DNA of 64,000 nt from Cryptomeria japonica (lineage: Eukaryota > Streptophyta > Pinopsida > Cupressales > Cupressaceae), in contig NC_081413.1 of the NCBI RefSeq assembly GCF_030272615.1, forward strand, positions 558,657,945 to 558,721,944, given 5' to 3'. Both the position numbers and the translations under genes were made by a program. This document shows, piece by piece, positions 12,901 through 25,500 of this stretch; position 1 is the first letter of the stretch, and every line of letters starts with the position of its first letter. Below the pieces are notes generated by a model that did no database searches, was not told the origin of the DNA, and saw only the letters and a program-made list of their open reading frames with translations.

Positions 12901-15900
12901 CATATCTATTAAACACTGCTAGCCTCAAAAGGCTTGTATGCATTTACTACTTCGTTGCCAAGGAAGACGAGGTGGTAAAGGCTCGGCTTCTCATATAAGC
13001 CATAGATATATAAAGGAGAAGGATAACAAATGAATACAGTTTTTTTACCAGCTGGTTGATTTGCATTTCAACTTTGTGATATTCTGGCCCAAGAGAGAAT
13101 GGAGCCCAATTTCTCCTTTCAAGCTTCGAGACCGATGATGGCGTTTTGGGGGCAGATCTCGGATGAAAGGTTCGCAAATATCTTCCATTTTGAGAAGAAA
13201 GAATTCCTCACCAAGGTTAAGATTGTTTTGGGCGAAGAATACCTGCGAGCGCAATTTAAGTATCGAACCAATGACGAAATAGCATCCATGTTTGCAGCTT
13301 GGTGCTTTGAACTTGAAAATAAAGAGTAGGTCAAATGGATTGTGTGTGGTTGTGTCCACGAGGAGTGGTGTGGAGGATTTGACAATTTCCTGAGGATGAC
13401 ATGCAACGTTGCGGGTTTTGTTTGCCCGAATGGGTCTTGGCTTCATGTAAGCGAATTCAGGCCTCCCCTTCGTCCATACCTCCTTTGGAGCACAAATTGC
13501 AACAAGGAGGTCCATCGTGCATCTGCACAGATAGGTATGCATGGAGTCAAGGAATATCTGAAGATGTGGGAGAGGCACGAGCTAAAATTGGAGATGGAGA
13601 AATGGAATTTGTATGAGGCTAAATCCTCTCACTCAAGTGGGTCTACATCCTCCAAACATAAGCGTGGACGTCCAAGGGGTTTGAACAAGAAGCAATGTCG
13701 TGTGGATTGGCTTCCCACCCGAGGACAATGATGGCATTGAAGACCCAGAGGACAGATGGAGCAGGCTGGAGATACCGGTGGGAAAGGCAAGGAAATTGCC
13801 ACTAATGCCTAACATAGCATGTTAATTAGTTTTGATATATATCTATCAAAAACATTCTATTTTGTTATACAATGCATTGTAAAGACATATAAGATGATTA
13901 CAAGGACTGGGGAATCTTATCTTTTTGACTTAGTATGTATAGCGAGGGGGAGCCTATTAAAAACTCTGTTGATATTATCTGGATGCTTCGATGTGCGTTT
14001 TTTTTGGATGCACAAAAGATGTAATGTTTCTGATTTAGCAATATAATACCACTAACCGATCAAAAAAAAGGGGGACCAAAACCACTTGCAAAAACCCACA
14101 CCTTGGAGAATGAATAGCCAATAGACATAATAAAATTCTTCAAGTGACTCCTCTTTGGGCATTCTCCCACTTGACATTATACATTGCAATTACATCCAAG
14201 AGATACATAACAATAAAATTTAGTGATTGAGGGCAATGGCCTTCTTCACAAAGAGAACTTTTTCGTAGTCACTACCTTCATATGAAAATCTGCAACATTA
14301 TCTAAAGTGTCAACTTATTCTATACAGGCCTTAAAATTCTCAATCATCTTTCGCACAAAGTGATATTGAACATCAACATTCTTAGTACGAGCATGATACA
14401 TGGGATTATTGATCAAACATATAGCACTTTGACTGTCACATCCAATCCTCACAATCCTACAATCAAAACCAATGCCAATACCAAGTCTCTATAACCAGAC
14501 CACCTCCTTAGAGACACGAGTAGCAGCCATATACTCTGTTCCAGTGGTAGACAAAGCAATTGTGGGCTGCCTCTTACTCATCCAACTCACTGCTCCTCCA
14601 AACAAAGTAGATATATAGCTACTAGTGAGCCTTTGAGTGTCCAAGTCTACTACCCAATCTAGATCAACAAATCCCTATATGTCCAATGACTTAACCACAT
14701 CATCAGTACCATGATAAGACAAACATTAATCTGAAGTACCTCACAAATATCTAAACACCCACTTAAAAAAGGTCCAATGCTCTTTACCAAGATTAGACAT
14801 GAACCTACTCAGATTTCCCCTTGCTTGGGCTATATGTGGTCTAGTGCAGATCATTGCATACATCAAACCCCCGACGACACAAGCATAAGTAACCTTAGAC
14901 ATATCCTCATAATTATCATCAGAACCTAGATAAGTCTAAACTCAACTTAGTACCAACTAGAAATGGAATACTAATTGGCTTACAATCATGCATATTGAAC
15001 CTCAACAAAATAGTATCAACATACTTAATTTGGCTTAACCAAATCTTTCTGTGGACCCAATCTCTATTGATCTCCACCCCAAGAATATATTTTGCAGCCC
15101 CCAAGTCCTTCATATCAAATGTGCCAAAAAGTTGAGCTATGAGTTCTCTAATCATCACCTCATTGTTACCAATAAACATGTCATCAACATACAAGACAAT
15201 AATTATTATTTGATCATTGCTAACCTCAATATAAACACAATGATCTTCCTCACTCCTCATATAACCCAACTTCAATACAAAAGTATCAAACTTTAGGTAC
15301 CACACCCTAAGACATTGTTTCAAACCATACAAAGATCTTTTAACCTACAAAGCAATTGTTCTTTCCCTTTCACAACAAAACCATTAGGTTGTCGCATATA
15401 AATCTCCTCCTCAAGATCCCCATGCAAGAAAACAGTTTTAACATCCATTTGCTCTATCTAAAAATCACAAGCAGCAACAATAGACAATAAGAATCTAATA
15501 GAAGTCAATTTTGCAATCGGAGAAAAAATTTCACAAAAATCAACTCCCTCTCTTTGGGAGTAGCCCTTAGCCACCAATTTGGCCTTGTACCGTTCTAACC
15601 AATCATCTACTCCAAACTTCATTTTAAATACCCATTTGCATCCAATGGGCTTCCTTCCTTTGTGCAAACTTACAAGATCCCAAGTGTTACAACTATCCAA
15701 AGCCATCAACTCCTTCTACATGGCCTACATCCTAGACTCACTTTTCTCTAAAGAGAGAACCTCCTTGAAGAATCTAGGTTCATCAGAAATGTAATATCCC
15801 AATTTTTGGGGTCTCTTGCAGTGTAGTTGGCGCAGACTTTCAAGGTTCATGTCAACTAGTTCAAAGGGGTTTTTCATTGTCACCGGTGTGCTTACATGGT

Positions 15901-18900
15901 TTATTGAAGATATTTGACACTTACTGGAGCATCTTCAGACAAACCATTTGTACTTACTATTTATAGTGTCAGTTAGATCATCAATTAGGTAAATTTGCAC
16001 TACTGCTATTTGTGGAGAGTCGATGACTACATAAATTGATAATTTCTTGGTGATTGTTGGTGTTTAAGGGTTTTATTTTAAATAATGTTTAAAAATTAAA
16101 GTTAAATTAAATGTTTTACTTTATGTTATTTAATTTAATAAAGTCATCTTATAAAGTAACTTAATATCGACACCCAGGGAGACATAAGGTTTATTTAAAA
16201 TCAAATTAAAACAGTAATTAGGGTGTTGCTTGACGAGCTTATTTAAATACAAATTTGGAGCTCATTTGAGGTGTGGAAGATTATAATATTTTGTTTCTGG
16301 AGAAATCCTTGGGGTTTTGGGGATTGTAGTTTCATCCTTCTGGAGGACGGAAACTATTTTGAAGAAGATTGGCTTCAGTGGTGGAAGATCTACGCAAGTC
16401 AATGCAGTGGGATTTACTTAGAATCTCAGGTTGAGTTAACTGGTTTGATTGGTTTGATTGAAGATTTTAAGTAAAGCTTCATATGAAGTTTGAATGTTAA
16501 AATTCAGAGATCATTTGGGTTAATAAATCAGAGTTCATTTTTTGAGCTACCTATGTGTGTGCTTATTTCTCCTTTGCTGATCGTTGATTTAAAGAAGGGA
16601 AAATTAAATATTTTAGTTGCTGATTATACCAGCCGTATTGTTGTTTTCCAAGAAGCCATTTTCATCATTAAAGTTTTAAGGAAGGGCATTGTTTGTTCGA
16701 AGGCTTTAGGATCCTTTGGAAATTCCGACGGAATCACTAGAGCAAAAAGAAGCCAGCAAAGACAAATTTAGGCTATGGAATTTTATAGGAATCATTCATT
16801 TTAAGATGATTGTGAAGTGCTTGAGGAAGTCGACCTTTTTAGTGCTAAGTGGGAATTTTGAAAAAGAAATCGCAGATTGGTGGGCATATTTGTGATCATG
16901 GAACTCATGTGATGGTCACTAGATGATAAAGGGGATTAGAATAAATTTAAAGAAATCACAGCTCTTTTAATATTCAGTCTATGTGATAAGGACAAAGGAC
17001 GAAAAGAAAAAACCCAGTTGTCTTTAGTGTCAACGTTAGAATTCAAGAGTTGGATGAAAGACATACTATTTGTCTGTAGTGCCAGCTCAGAAATTTTATG
17101 GAGAAATAAGACAAAATCAGAAGAGACAAAGAAAAGAGCCAGCAAAGCAAATAAGGACAAAATAAAGTGAATCGTTGTCTTTGGTAAAAAGGTGACCTGA
17201 GAAAAGACCAAGAAGGCTTCTTTAAAACAATCGTGGAGATAGCAAGGTTATGATCCATATAAGACAAAAAATTCAGAAAGGGACAAAAATAAGATTGTAC
17301 TTAAGACAAAAGATTTATTTGCAATTAGAAATCGGGTTTGGATTAATCTTGGTTGGGTGTCCCTTTTGGCTGTTGCTGAAGCCTCTTGAACTTTGCTGAA
17401 GGATTTCTACACTTGGTGGATATGTGAACTGCTCATGCAGATCATTCTTAGCTGCATATGCTTGAAACACAGTACTGAATTCTCTCATAATCTCTGTAAG
17501 CTTCAGAAGCAGTATGTATTTGGTATTTCATTATTGCGCTGAGGGAAAATTCTCTGTCAAACAGCAGTAAGCTAGTTGGTTGAGCACTTGTTTAGACTCG
17601 CTCATTGATCCTATAATCAGTTAGAATCAAATCTTCAAGTTGGACAGATGTCGTGGGTCTTTCAAAACTTGCCCTCTGCTGAAGCTAATGTGCAACCATT
17701 ATTTCTTGGCATGGAAGTTCTTTATAACAGCTTGTTATTTTAAGTAGGTATTTGGGCAGAGTGAATGATATTTACAGTTACGACTGCTGAAAAAATCATC
17801 AAATCTGAACGAGTTCCTTTCTAGCTAGTTTGACTATACTGTTGATACAAATATCACTCAAAGGAGGCAACAGAGTTGCTGCTGTGTGTTTCTGAGTGCA
17901 GCAACAGTGTTTTCAGACTATCTTGAGGTTAGCAACTTAAATTACCGTCTTTGTAATATCACTTCACTTTTTGCTAAATCAAAATCTATCATTTATGTTG
18001 TGTGGAAATTTATTGTTGTTCAATGCAAGCTTAACATACTTCCTATGATAAGAAATTTGCAATGATTAAACACCTATTCCATTGTCAAACCAAATCTGTG
18101 TAAGCAAACTATAAAAAATCTGTTTGACAAAATATCTCAAAGAGGGCAAGGCAAAAAAACATTAGTGGCAAACCAGGTAGGACACTACAAGAAATCTGGT
18201 GGGTTATACCTGTGAACTTGATTACATTGCCTTGTGGACCTCCTCAAGGTAGGAGTAATGGGCTTAAATTGTTCATCTCCCTTTGTGTGCTCATCCTTCA
18301 CATCATCTAAACTCTTTGAAACCTCATTTTCTTTTTGATCCTCAAATTCATCTAACTGTTCTTCCAAAGTGTGCATCTTCCTACATCTCAATCTTTGTTT
18401 CGAAAGGTGCTATCTTTGTCTTCTCCATTGGTTGTTCTTCACCTAAGTAAAGCTCTAAACTCCCTGAAAATAACATCTCTAGAAAAGATCATTTTTCGGG
18501 TTAGAGGATTCCAAAGATTATAACCTTTTACATTCTCACTGTAACCAACGAAGATGCATTTCTAAACTTTTGGATCCAGTTAAAATCGCTTCTCCTAAGG
18601 CACATAAACAAAAGCCTCACAACCAACAAACCTTAACTATGCAAATAAAGGCTTTCTACCTATCAAGACTTCATCAGGATTTTTGTCAATAAGACTAAAC
18701 AAGGAGATCTATTAATCAAATAACAAGCAATACCAATAGCTTCTATCCAAAAGCATCTATCAAGCTTAGCACCACTTAACATGCTCCTAGCTCTTTCCAT
18801 TATGGTTTGGTTCATTCTTTATGTTCAAGTAATTGCATATTTTATTAAATGAATGAAGATGTACATTGTAATGTCCCCTTCTCCGCAGTGATTAGTTCAG

Positions 18901-19521
18901 TGATCCATTGGCCTATTCCGGATGTTAATGCATGATAGCTTCGGTAAGATAACTGATTGAATGAGAGATAAATGAAGTCTCTCATTCAATCATTTATCAT
19001 ATCGATAATTATGATGAAAAACCATAAAGCAATTAATTCTTCATTTAATAGCCATTCTACATTTGCATATAATTAACCTATTTAGTTCGATCAAATCCTT
19101 AACATCGATAATCATACTATATCATTGTTTATGTTCATCGATTACTCAATCATGCTAATGCATTCCGATTTGTATCGATTAACATAATTGGTAATAAACA
19201 AATGATTAATCAAACACCGATTGATATCAGGTTATATGTGCACCGATTAAATATCAGGTGGCATGATAAAGTTACACCGATAGTTATCGGTTGTTAAGCA
19301 TACGCCGATAGTTATCGACTGTTAAGGTTAAGCATACGTCGATAGTCATCGGCTGTTAAGATTATGCATACGTCGATAGTCATCAGGTGTTAAAGTATAA
19401 ACATATACCGGTTGGCATTGGTAATTAATATGCATTGTTTGTTATTAACAACGAGGCACGATCAAGTAATGTCTTGATCAGTCATGACCGATCAAGGCAT
19501 TGCTTGATCATACCCCACTTG

Positions 19522-19564
<43 letters not shown>

Positions 19565-22500
19565 AAGGTATTCGTGAGAAAGGACATAGAAAAATAACAA
19601 ATGCCCCTCTCACCTGCCACATAAAAGAAGATAGTCAAATTCATATGTTAACTCAGGAATATATAGAACAAGATAATATTAAATAGAATATAACTTGCAT
19701 ATTGAATGTAAATTGAACATCATTTACATGGTATGAGAGCTATAGTTAAATCAAACCTGAGGCTGTTCAACTTTACGTAAAATTTAAATCAAGCATATAT
19801 TCAAAATCACAATCCTATCAATGGCTAGCGCTATCAGATTTGAAGACAGACTTGCAGGAGGTGATGACTTCTCCGCATGGAAATTCAGAATTCAAATGAT
19901 TCTAAAAGAAAATAAAGTTGAATCATTTGTAAAAATTGAAACTGAAGAACCTGAGACTAAACCTGACAAAGCAATCTGGAGAGAAGGAAATGATAAGTCT
20001 ATCAAAATGATAGTTGATGGGGTGAGGAACAACATTATGCCCATTACAAGGAAGCATGAAACAGCCTTCAATATGTTCAAAGCACTTGAAGATGCTTTTG
20101 AGATATCTAATGCCAGTAGAACCTTGGCTCTAAAAAGAGAAATAAATCACATAGCCATGACAAAAGGAGAATCAGTCAATGCCTACTTCATGCGAATATC
20201 TGACCTAAGGGATGAACTGGCAACCCTTGGATATGAGATCCAAAGCAAAGAATTAACCCTCATTGCACTAGATGGGTTGCCTAGCATATGGGAAACATCC
20301 GTCCAAGGCATCAGTGCAAGGGATAACTTTCCAAAATTCGATAGGCTGAAGGCTGACTGTCTCCAAGAGGAATCAAGGCAAAATAAGAAAGGGATCAAAG
20401 TTATGAAGGGATTTTCATTGGGAAAAGAAAATGATGATGCTTAGAAACACAAAAGTATAAAATAATTTATGCTCCTGTGCTTGCTCTTCCTGATTTAGAA
20501 AAGTATTTTGAGGTAAAAATTGGTGCCGGTGAATATGCTATGGGTGTTGCCTTACTTGAATGTGGTAAACCTATCTGTTACGATTCCAAGATTTTTACTT
20601 CAGCAATAAGATCATATCCAACGTATGGTAAAGAATTATATACACTAGTTCAAGCCATTAAAAGATAGGGACAATACTTATTCAGTAAAGAAACTATAGT
20701 GCATGCTGATCATCAACCACTACAACATTTACAAGCACAAAATAAATTACAACAAGCAAGACACCACAAAAGGATAGGATTCTTACAACAAATTTGTTAG
20801 GTGATCAGATATAAAAAGGGAAGTAGGCATGTGGTGGCAGATATGCTATCTAGACCACCTAATTCTAAAACAATTTCAATATGGCTCTAGCGACACAAAT
20901 AGAGCCTTTTACAAAAGAGACCTACATTGAAGAGTATGTAAGTGATGAAGACTTTAGAAAGAAGTTCAAAGAACGTTAGACTTAAGGAATTGTAAAGAGC
21001 AATGGATTTCTATCTCAAGGAGGGTTTGCTTTACAAGGTAGAAAAACTATTTGTGCCAATGGCTCAAAGGCTTCTTTTGATGGAGGTGCATACCTCCAAA
21101 GAACCTTGGTGTTGGTAAAACATTTATTCATTTGCAAAGATATGTATTAGTAAGTGTTATCACAAAAGCTCACCCTTGTTGAGCTATCAACCCAGCAACC
21201 ATGTGAAACATGGAAACAACCCCGAAGTGTGGGACCTTGCGCAAGGGGGTTGAATCTCCGGAGAACGCCGGCTTCCTTCTCCATCAAGGTGTAGGTGTTG
21301 AACCAACTCAACACTGCAAAACTAACTCCTAGGGCTATCCTAACAAATTGCAGAGGAAAAGGGAAGAGAGAAATGCTTAAAATGAAAGGAGGTGATGCAC
21401 CAAGATAAGAGATTGTTCCTCTCCCCACCCGAAATGGCACAAGGAATCAACTGAAATACCCAAGAGATGCACAAACTTCAGTTGTATGAGTGACCCAAAC
21501 GCATGAATGGAGGTTAGAATTTGCTAAGTGTCAAGGGGGGAGAAAGATTCCCACAAGTCACACTCAGAAAAACAAGTTAACACAGCATATATGGAAAGTC
21601 AGAATTCGCTAAGTGTCAAGAGGGGAGAAGGATTCCCACAAGTCACACTCAGAAAAACAAGTTAACAGAGCATATATGGAGAGAAGAGCCACAAAACATA
21701 CACTTATGATGAAGAAAAGGAAACATACAAAACATGCATAAGTTGAAGGAAGGCAAGAATGTAATTTCAATTCATTCAAAGGCCAAAGGCCAAACTTACA
21801 ATTGCAGAAATGCAAAAATAATTACAAGTCTTCAAGAGAAGAGAAAGAGCATAGGAAAGCTCAAGGCAGCAGGGAGAGAACCCTTTACAATGAGGCTTAA
21901 CAGCCTTTATAAAGAAAAATGGTTACAAGAGTGATCATGACCCCTATATCTCAATCTGGGAGTGCAGGGAAGTGCATGCACTTGACTTCTATACATGCAA
22001 GCAACCTAGTCATGCCCACAAAAGGCAACCCTGAGAAGGGTGGATTGACTGACCTTCCAAAGTCAGAGTATGCAAACATGACATAAGTCATTACAACAAG
22101 CATGGCCCCGTACCTCTCTTGATGGAAATCCTGCCAAAAACATTAAATGCACCCCTGTGGCTCCACAAAAGAAGGTGCATAAGTCACCCAAGTTGTCGAA
22201 GCATTTAAAGTTTTGAGTGTTGATCACACCATCCGGAAGGGTTGCCAGCCGAAAAGAAGTCTGGGGACTTCGGAAACCCAAGAACTCGGATTCCCGAAGT
22301 GGGGAAGACAAGGAAAGAACTTCAGAACCTCGGGGGTTCGGGGTTCCGGAAAGGAGAAAGGAGAGCAGCAGGGAACTTCAGAACCTCGGGGTTCCGGAGC
22401 ACTAAAAAAAGGGCTAAGGAAGGAACTTCAGAACCTCGGGGTTCCGGAGTTCCAAGAAGGAAGAAGGGAAGCAAAGGAAGAGAACTTCAGAACCTTGGGG

Positions 22501-25500
22501 TTCTGGAGTTCGGGAGAAAGGAAGGAAGAAAGGCTAGGAGGGAACTTCGGAACCTCGGGGTTTCGGGGTTCCGGAGAAGGCAAGGGAAAGGAACTTCGGG
22601 GTTCCAAAGTTCCGAGAAAGGGAAGAAGAAGTGAAAGGAACTTTGGAACCTTGAGGTTCCAGAGTTCCAGGGAACAGAAGAGAAAGGGAAAGAAAGAGAG
22701 GAACTTCGGAAACTCGGGTTTCAAGAAAAGAAAGGAGAGGCAGCAAAGGGAAGGAACTTCGGAACTTCAGGGTTCCAGAGTTCCGGAGAAAGAAGAAAAT
22801 GAAGAGGGAACTTCGGAACCTCGGGGTTACGGAGTTACGGGGAAGAAGAATAGGAGAAGGCAAAGGGAAAGAACCTCGGAACCTCGGGGTTCCGAGGAAG
22901 GAAGAAAAGGCCAGGGGAGGAACTTCCTTCAGTCAAGGCAACACTTCACACTTCATGATTCTTCTGCTTTCTCCTTGATCAACTAGGGCAGCGCTGGTCC
23001 ATGGATCGTATCTCTGATCGGTTCTTACTAACGGACCAAGGGTGTCATAAAATGACAACAGTAAGTAGCAAGGTTCATTAGAAGTTGCAAATTTTGTTGC
23101 ATTCGCAAATCTAAGACAAGAATAAAAAGATTGCCTAAAGAGTAATGGGCATGGTTACTTGTTTGTAGTAGTTGATAGATTCAGTAAAATGTGTATACTA
23201 ACTCCTTGCAAAAAGACTATCACAGGTAAAGAACCTGCTGAAATGTTCTTCTCTAATGTAAGGCTGCAATTTTGAAGTTCCTAAGTCCATTGTTTTAGAT
23301 AAAGATACAAGATTTGTTGGTAAATTTTGGTCCAATTTGTGGAGCATTATAGATATAAGGCCCAGAAAGACTACTGCTTTTCACCCACAGACAGACGGAC
23401 ATGCAAAGTTGGTCAACAAAGTTGTAAGGTCAATTTAATGGTTAAAGCCTAAAAGCATTGGTAATAGACCAATCTACCCTTTTATTATTTCTGTTAAGTA
23501 TCAAAGTTTCAAAGTGTCAGAAGAATTGGAGTATGCTCTTTTCCTGTGCCTAAGCACTTTGAAAAATCAGAAACATCTCCATACTCAGACTACTGTAATC
23601 CTACTTCCAAGGATTGAATACAAAATTTCTGTGCAACTCCCAAAATGGTGTGGTGAAATACAAAGATTAAATCACACAAAAAAATTGTATTTAGTCTTTG
23701 AAATAGCGTTATATGTGTGTGTGTGTGTGTGCTGCCATCCCCTGCCATCCCAAAATATGTCCCCCCTGGACTGCATTCCCCGAAAAGAATCCCACCAGCA
23801 CCTCCCATCCCCATCATCAAAACACTCTGGAAAATAAATTCAACCTCTTTCCAAAGTTATTTAAACATAGTGTATTAATATATTTATTTTTCTGAATTTC
23901 ATGTCTATGTGAATATTTTTTATTTCTGCCATCTCCCAGTTAGCCCCATGCTCACTTTTTGGGAAAAATGCATCCCCATCCCAAATCCCATCTCCCATAC
24001 CAATCCCTGTCTCCTTGTTTCCCTGCTTTGATTCCCAGATGCAGGAAAACCTCGTTTCAACTGTCAGATTTAAGTATGTGAATCAGGTAGTAGATGATAC
24101 TTCCACCCAGACTACTTAAACTTGGACTGTATGCAAAGACTATGCTGTGCAGACACCACAAATACAATTTCTGATATTACAGTTCCCTGTCTGTTCCTGT
24201 TATTCATTTAATTGATGAAATAATGGGTGACAAAACTTCTATATTACAAAAAAATGAAATCCAAACCAAATATAATTTTGGAACAGAAACCTTAAAGTTT
24301 ATTTTTCTGGGAACATATCTATTTTATTCAACGATCATATTACCTTAAATAAAAGGCCCAAAAATTTGAGTTCAAGAACGTCCACTTTCTCTGGATCTAA
24401 TCTCTGCTGCTTAAGTTTCTCTGCTCCATGAAGAGGATCAAAAAGAGAATACAATTGCTGCATTACACAAATAGAATCTCATCATAACAATAAGATGTGA
24501 AGGGATCACCAGTTTGACTGAGTTGATCTCAGTGGAAGAAATGCACTATTATTTTAAAAAGCCATTTATAAAAGGTCAGGATAAAGTCATTTCTCGAATG
24601 ACCAAGCATATAAATATATAACCCTTAACAATAAAGATGAATTTCATCAAAGGAACTGTGTTACTTGTGCAGCAGAGGGCATTTAAACCCCATACCATTA
24701 GATCTTCAAACTGCAGGAAATACCAAGCACGAATAGTATACTCAATTCGCTTGCACAATTTCAAAAACTCTGCCCTGTCAGACTCCATCTCTGCAAAAGA
24801 AGTACAGGAAATTCAACTCAAGATACACTATTCCCTTCAACACAAATCCTAGTCAAGCCCTTGTAATATTCAAGATAAATGCACAATACTGTACAATATG
24901 AATCCTTCAATCTTAAAAGATAAAAACCCAAGGCACTTAAATTGAGATGGCTGTGACAGATATGCATCTATAGTCATCTCAAGCTACTATTAATTCACAT
25001 CACTAATTCTTCAAGACATTAAGGTCGTTATCTGCACCATTTGAGCTTTGAAAATTGACTGGAATAGTAAATATCTTCAGACACTAGAGAGGGTATATAG
25101 ACTATTATATTCTGACAGCCCTACCTGCAGCAACCCTCACAACATCAACATATATTGCAACATCCAAACAAACTTAGCCACAGCAAATCACCCATAAGCC
25201 ATAAACACTAGACCTGCAAGGTGTAGACACGTATCCAGCACCATTGGCACAATGAAAAATTTTGGAGGTAAGAGATTAATGCATTAGGAACATCAAAAAA
25301 TGAACAATGTAATCATCTATATGTGTTGGATGAATAGAAGCAAATTCACCTAATCAAAATAGAATTGCTTAATTTACTGTGTGTTTGTACATAGGTTGCA
25401 CACCTGCTGCGACAGCTACAAACACTACCGATTGGAATATTTAGATTTCTGACAATATCAACTAAATATGTCAACTTCTTCACAATAAGAATAACTCCGT

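Larger units (their letters stand above)
12161..14070 (+). mobile_element. 5'-truncated LINE with poly(A) tail and target duplication
   Basis: The insertion is flanked by GGGGCCAAAACCACTT (12145-12160) and GGGGACCAAAACCACTT (14071-14087), a 16/17-base duplication differing by one base. The right end carries a run of eight A's (14062-14069). Both are hallmarks of target-primed LINE insertion. The body starts directly inside an RNase H reading frame, so the element was truncated during insertion. Downstream of RNase H are 1.4 kb holding a second reading frame (13099-13731). It sits in the 3' LTR of the minus-strand copia. Confidence 0.85.
11700..14161 (-). mobile_element. 3' LTR of a minus-strand copia element, split by a LINE
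   Basis: On the minus strand the purine tract AAGTGGGAGAA (14172-14162) is followed by TGCCCAAAGAGG, the expected junction of polypurine tract and 3' LTR. The LTR runs to 14071, is interrupted by the LINE at 12161-14070, and resumes at 12160. There a TATA-like CTATAAATTGG lies near 12100. The far end is not clear; 11700 is a guess. Confidence 0.55.
18867..19728 (+). mobile_element. Copia 5' LTR (862 bases)
   Basis: Starts TGTAATGTCCCC and ends ...CATTTACA directly before a methionine-tRNA-type primer site. It contains a hairpin array (19200-19510) and a (TA)n run (19523-19561). No matching 3' LTR was found in the window, so the target duplication cannot be tested. Confidence 0.75.

Noticed and set aside
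22320-22900. Resemblance to a CRISPR array (short repeats with spacers)
   Set aside because: Repeats are degenerate, spacers are low-complexity purine tracts, and the setting is a plant LTR insertion without cas genes.
22213-22986. 257-codon open frame rich in Gly, Arg, Ser and Glu
   Set aside because: It lies entirely across the hairpin minisatellite, whose unit lacks stops in several frames; long frames appear on both strands.
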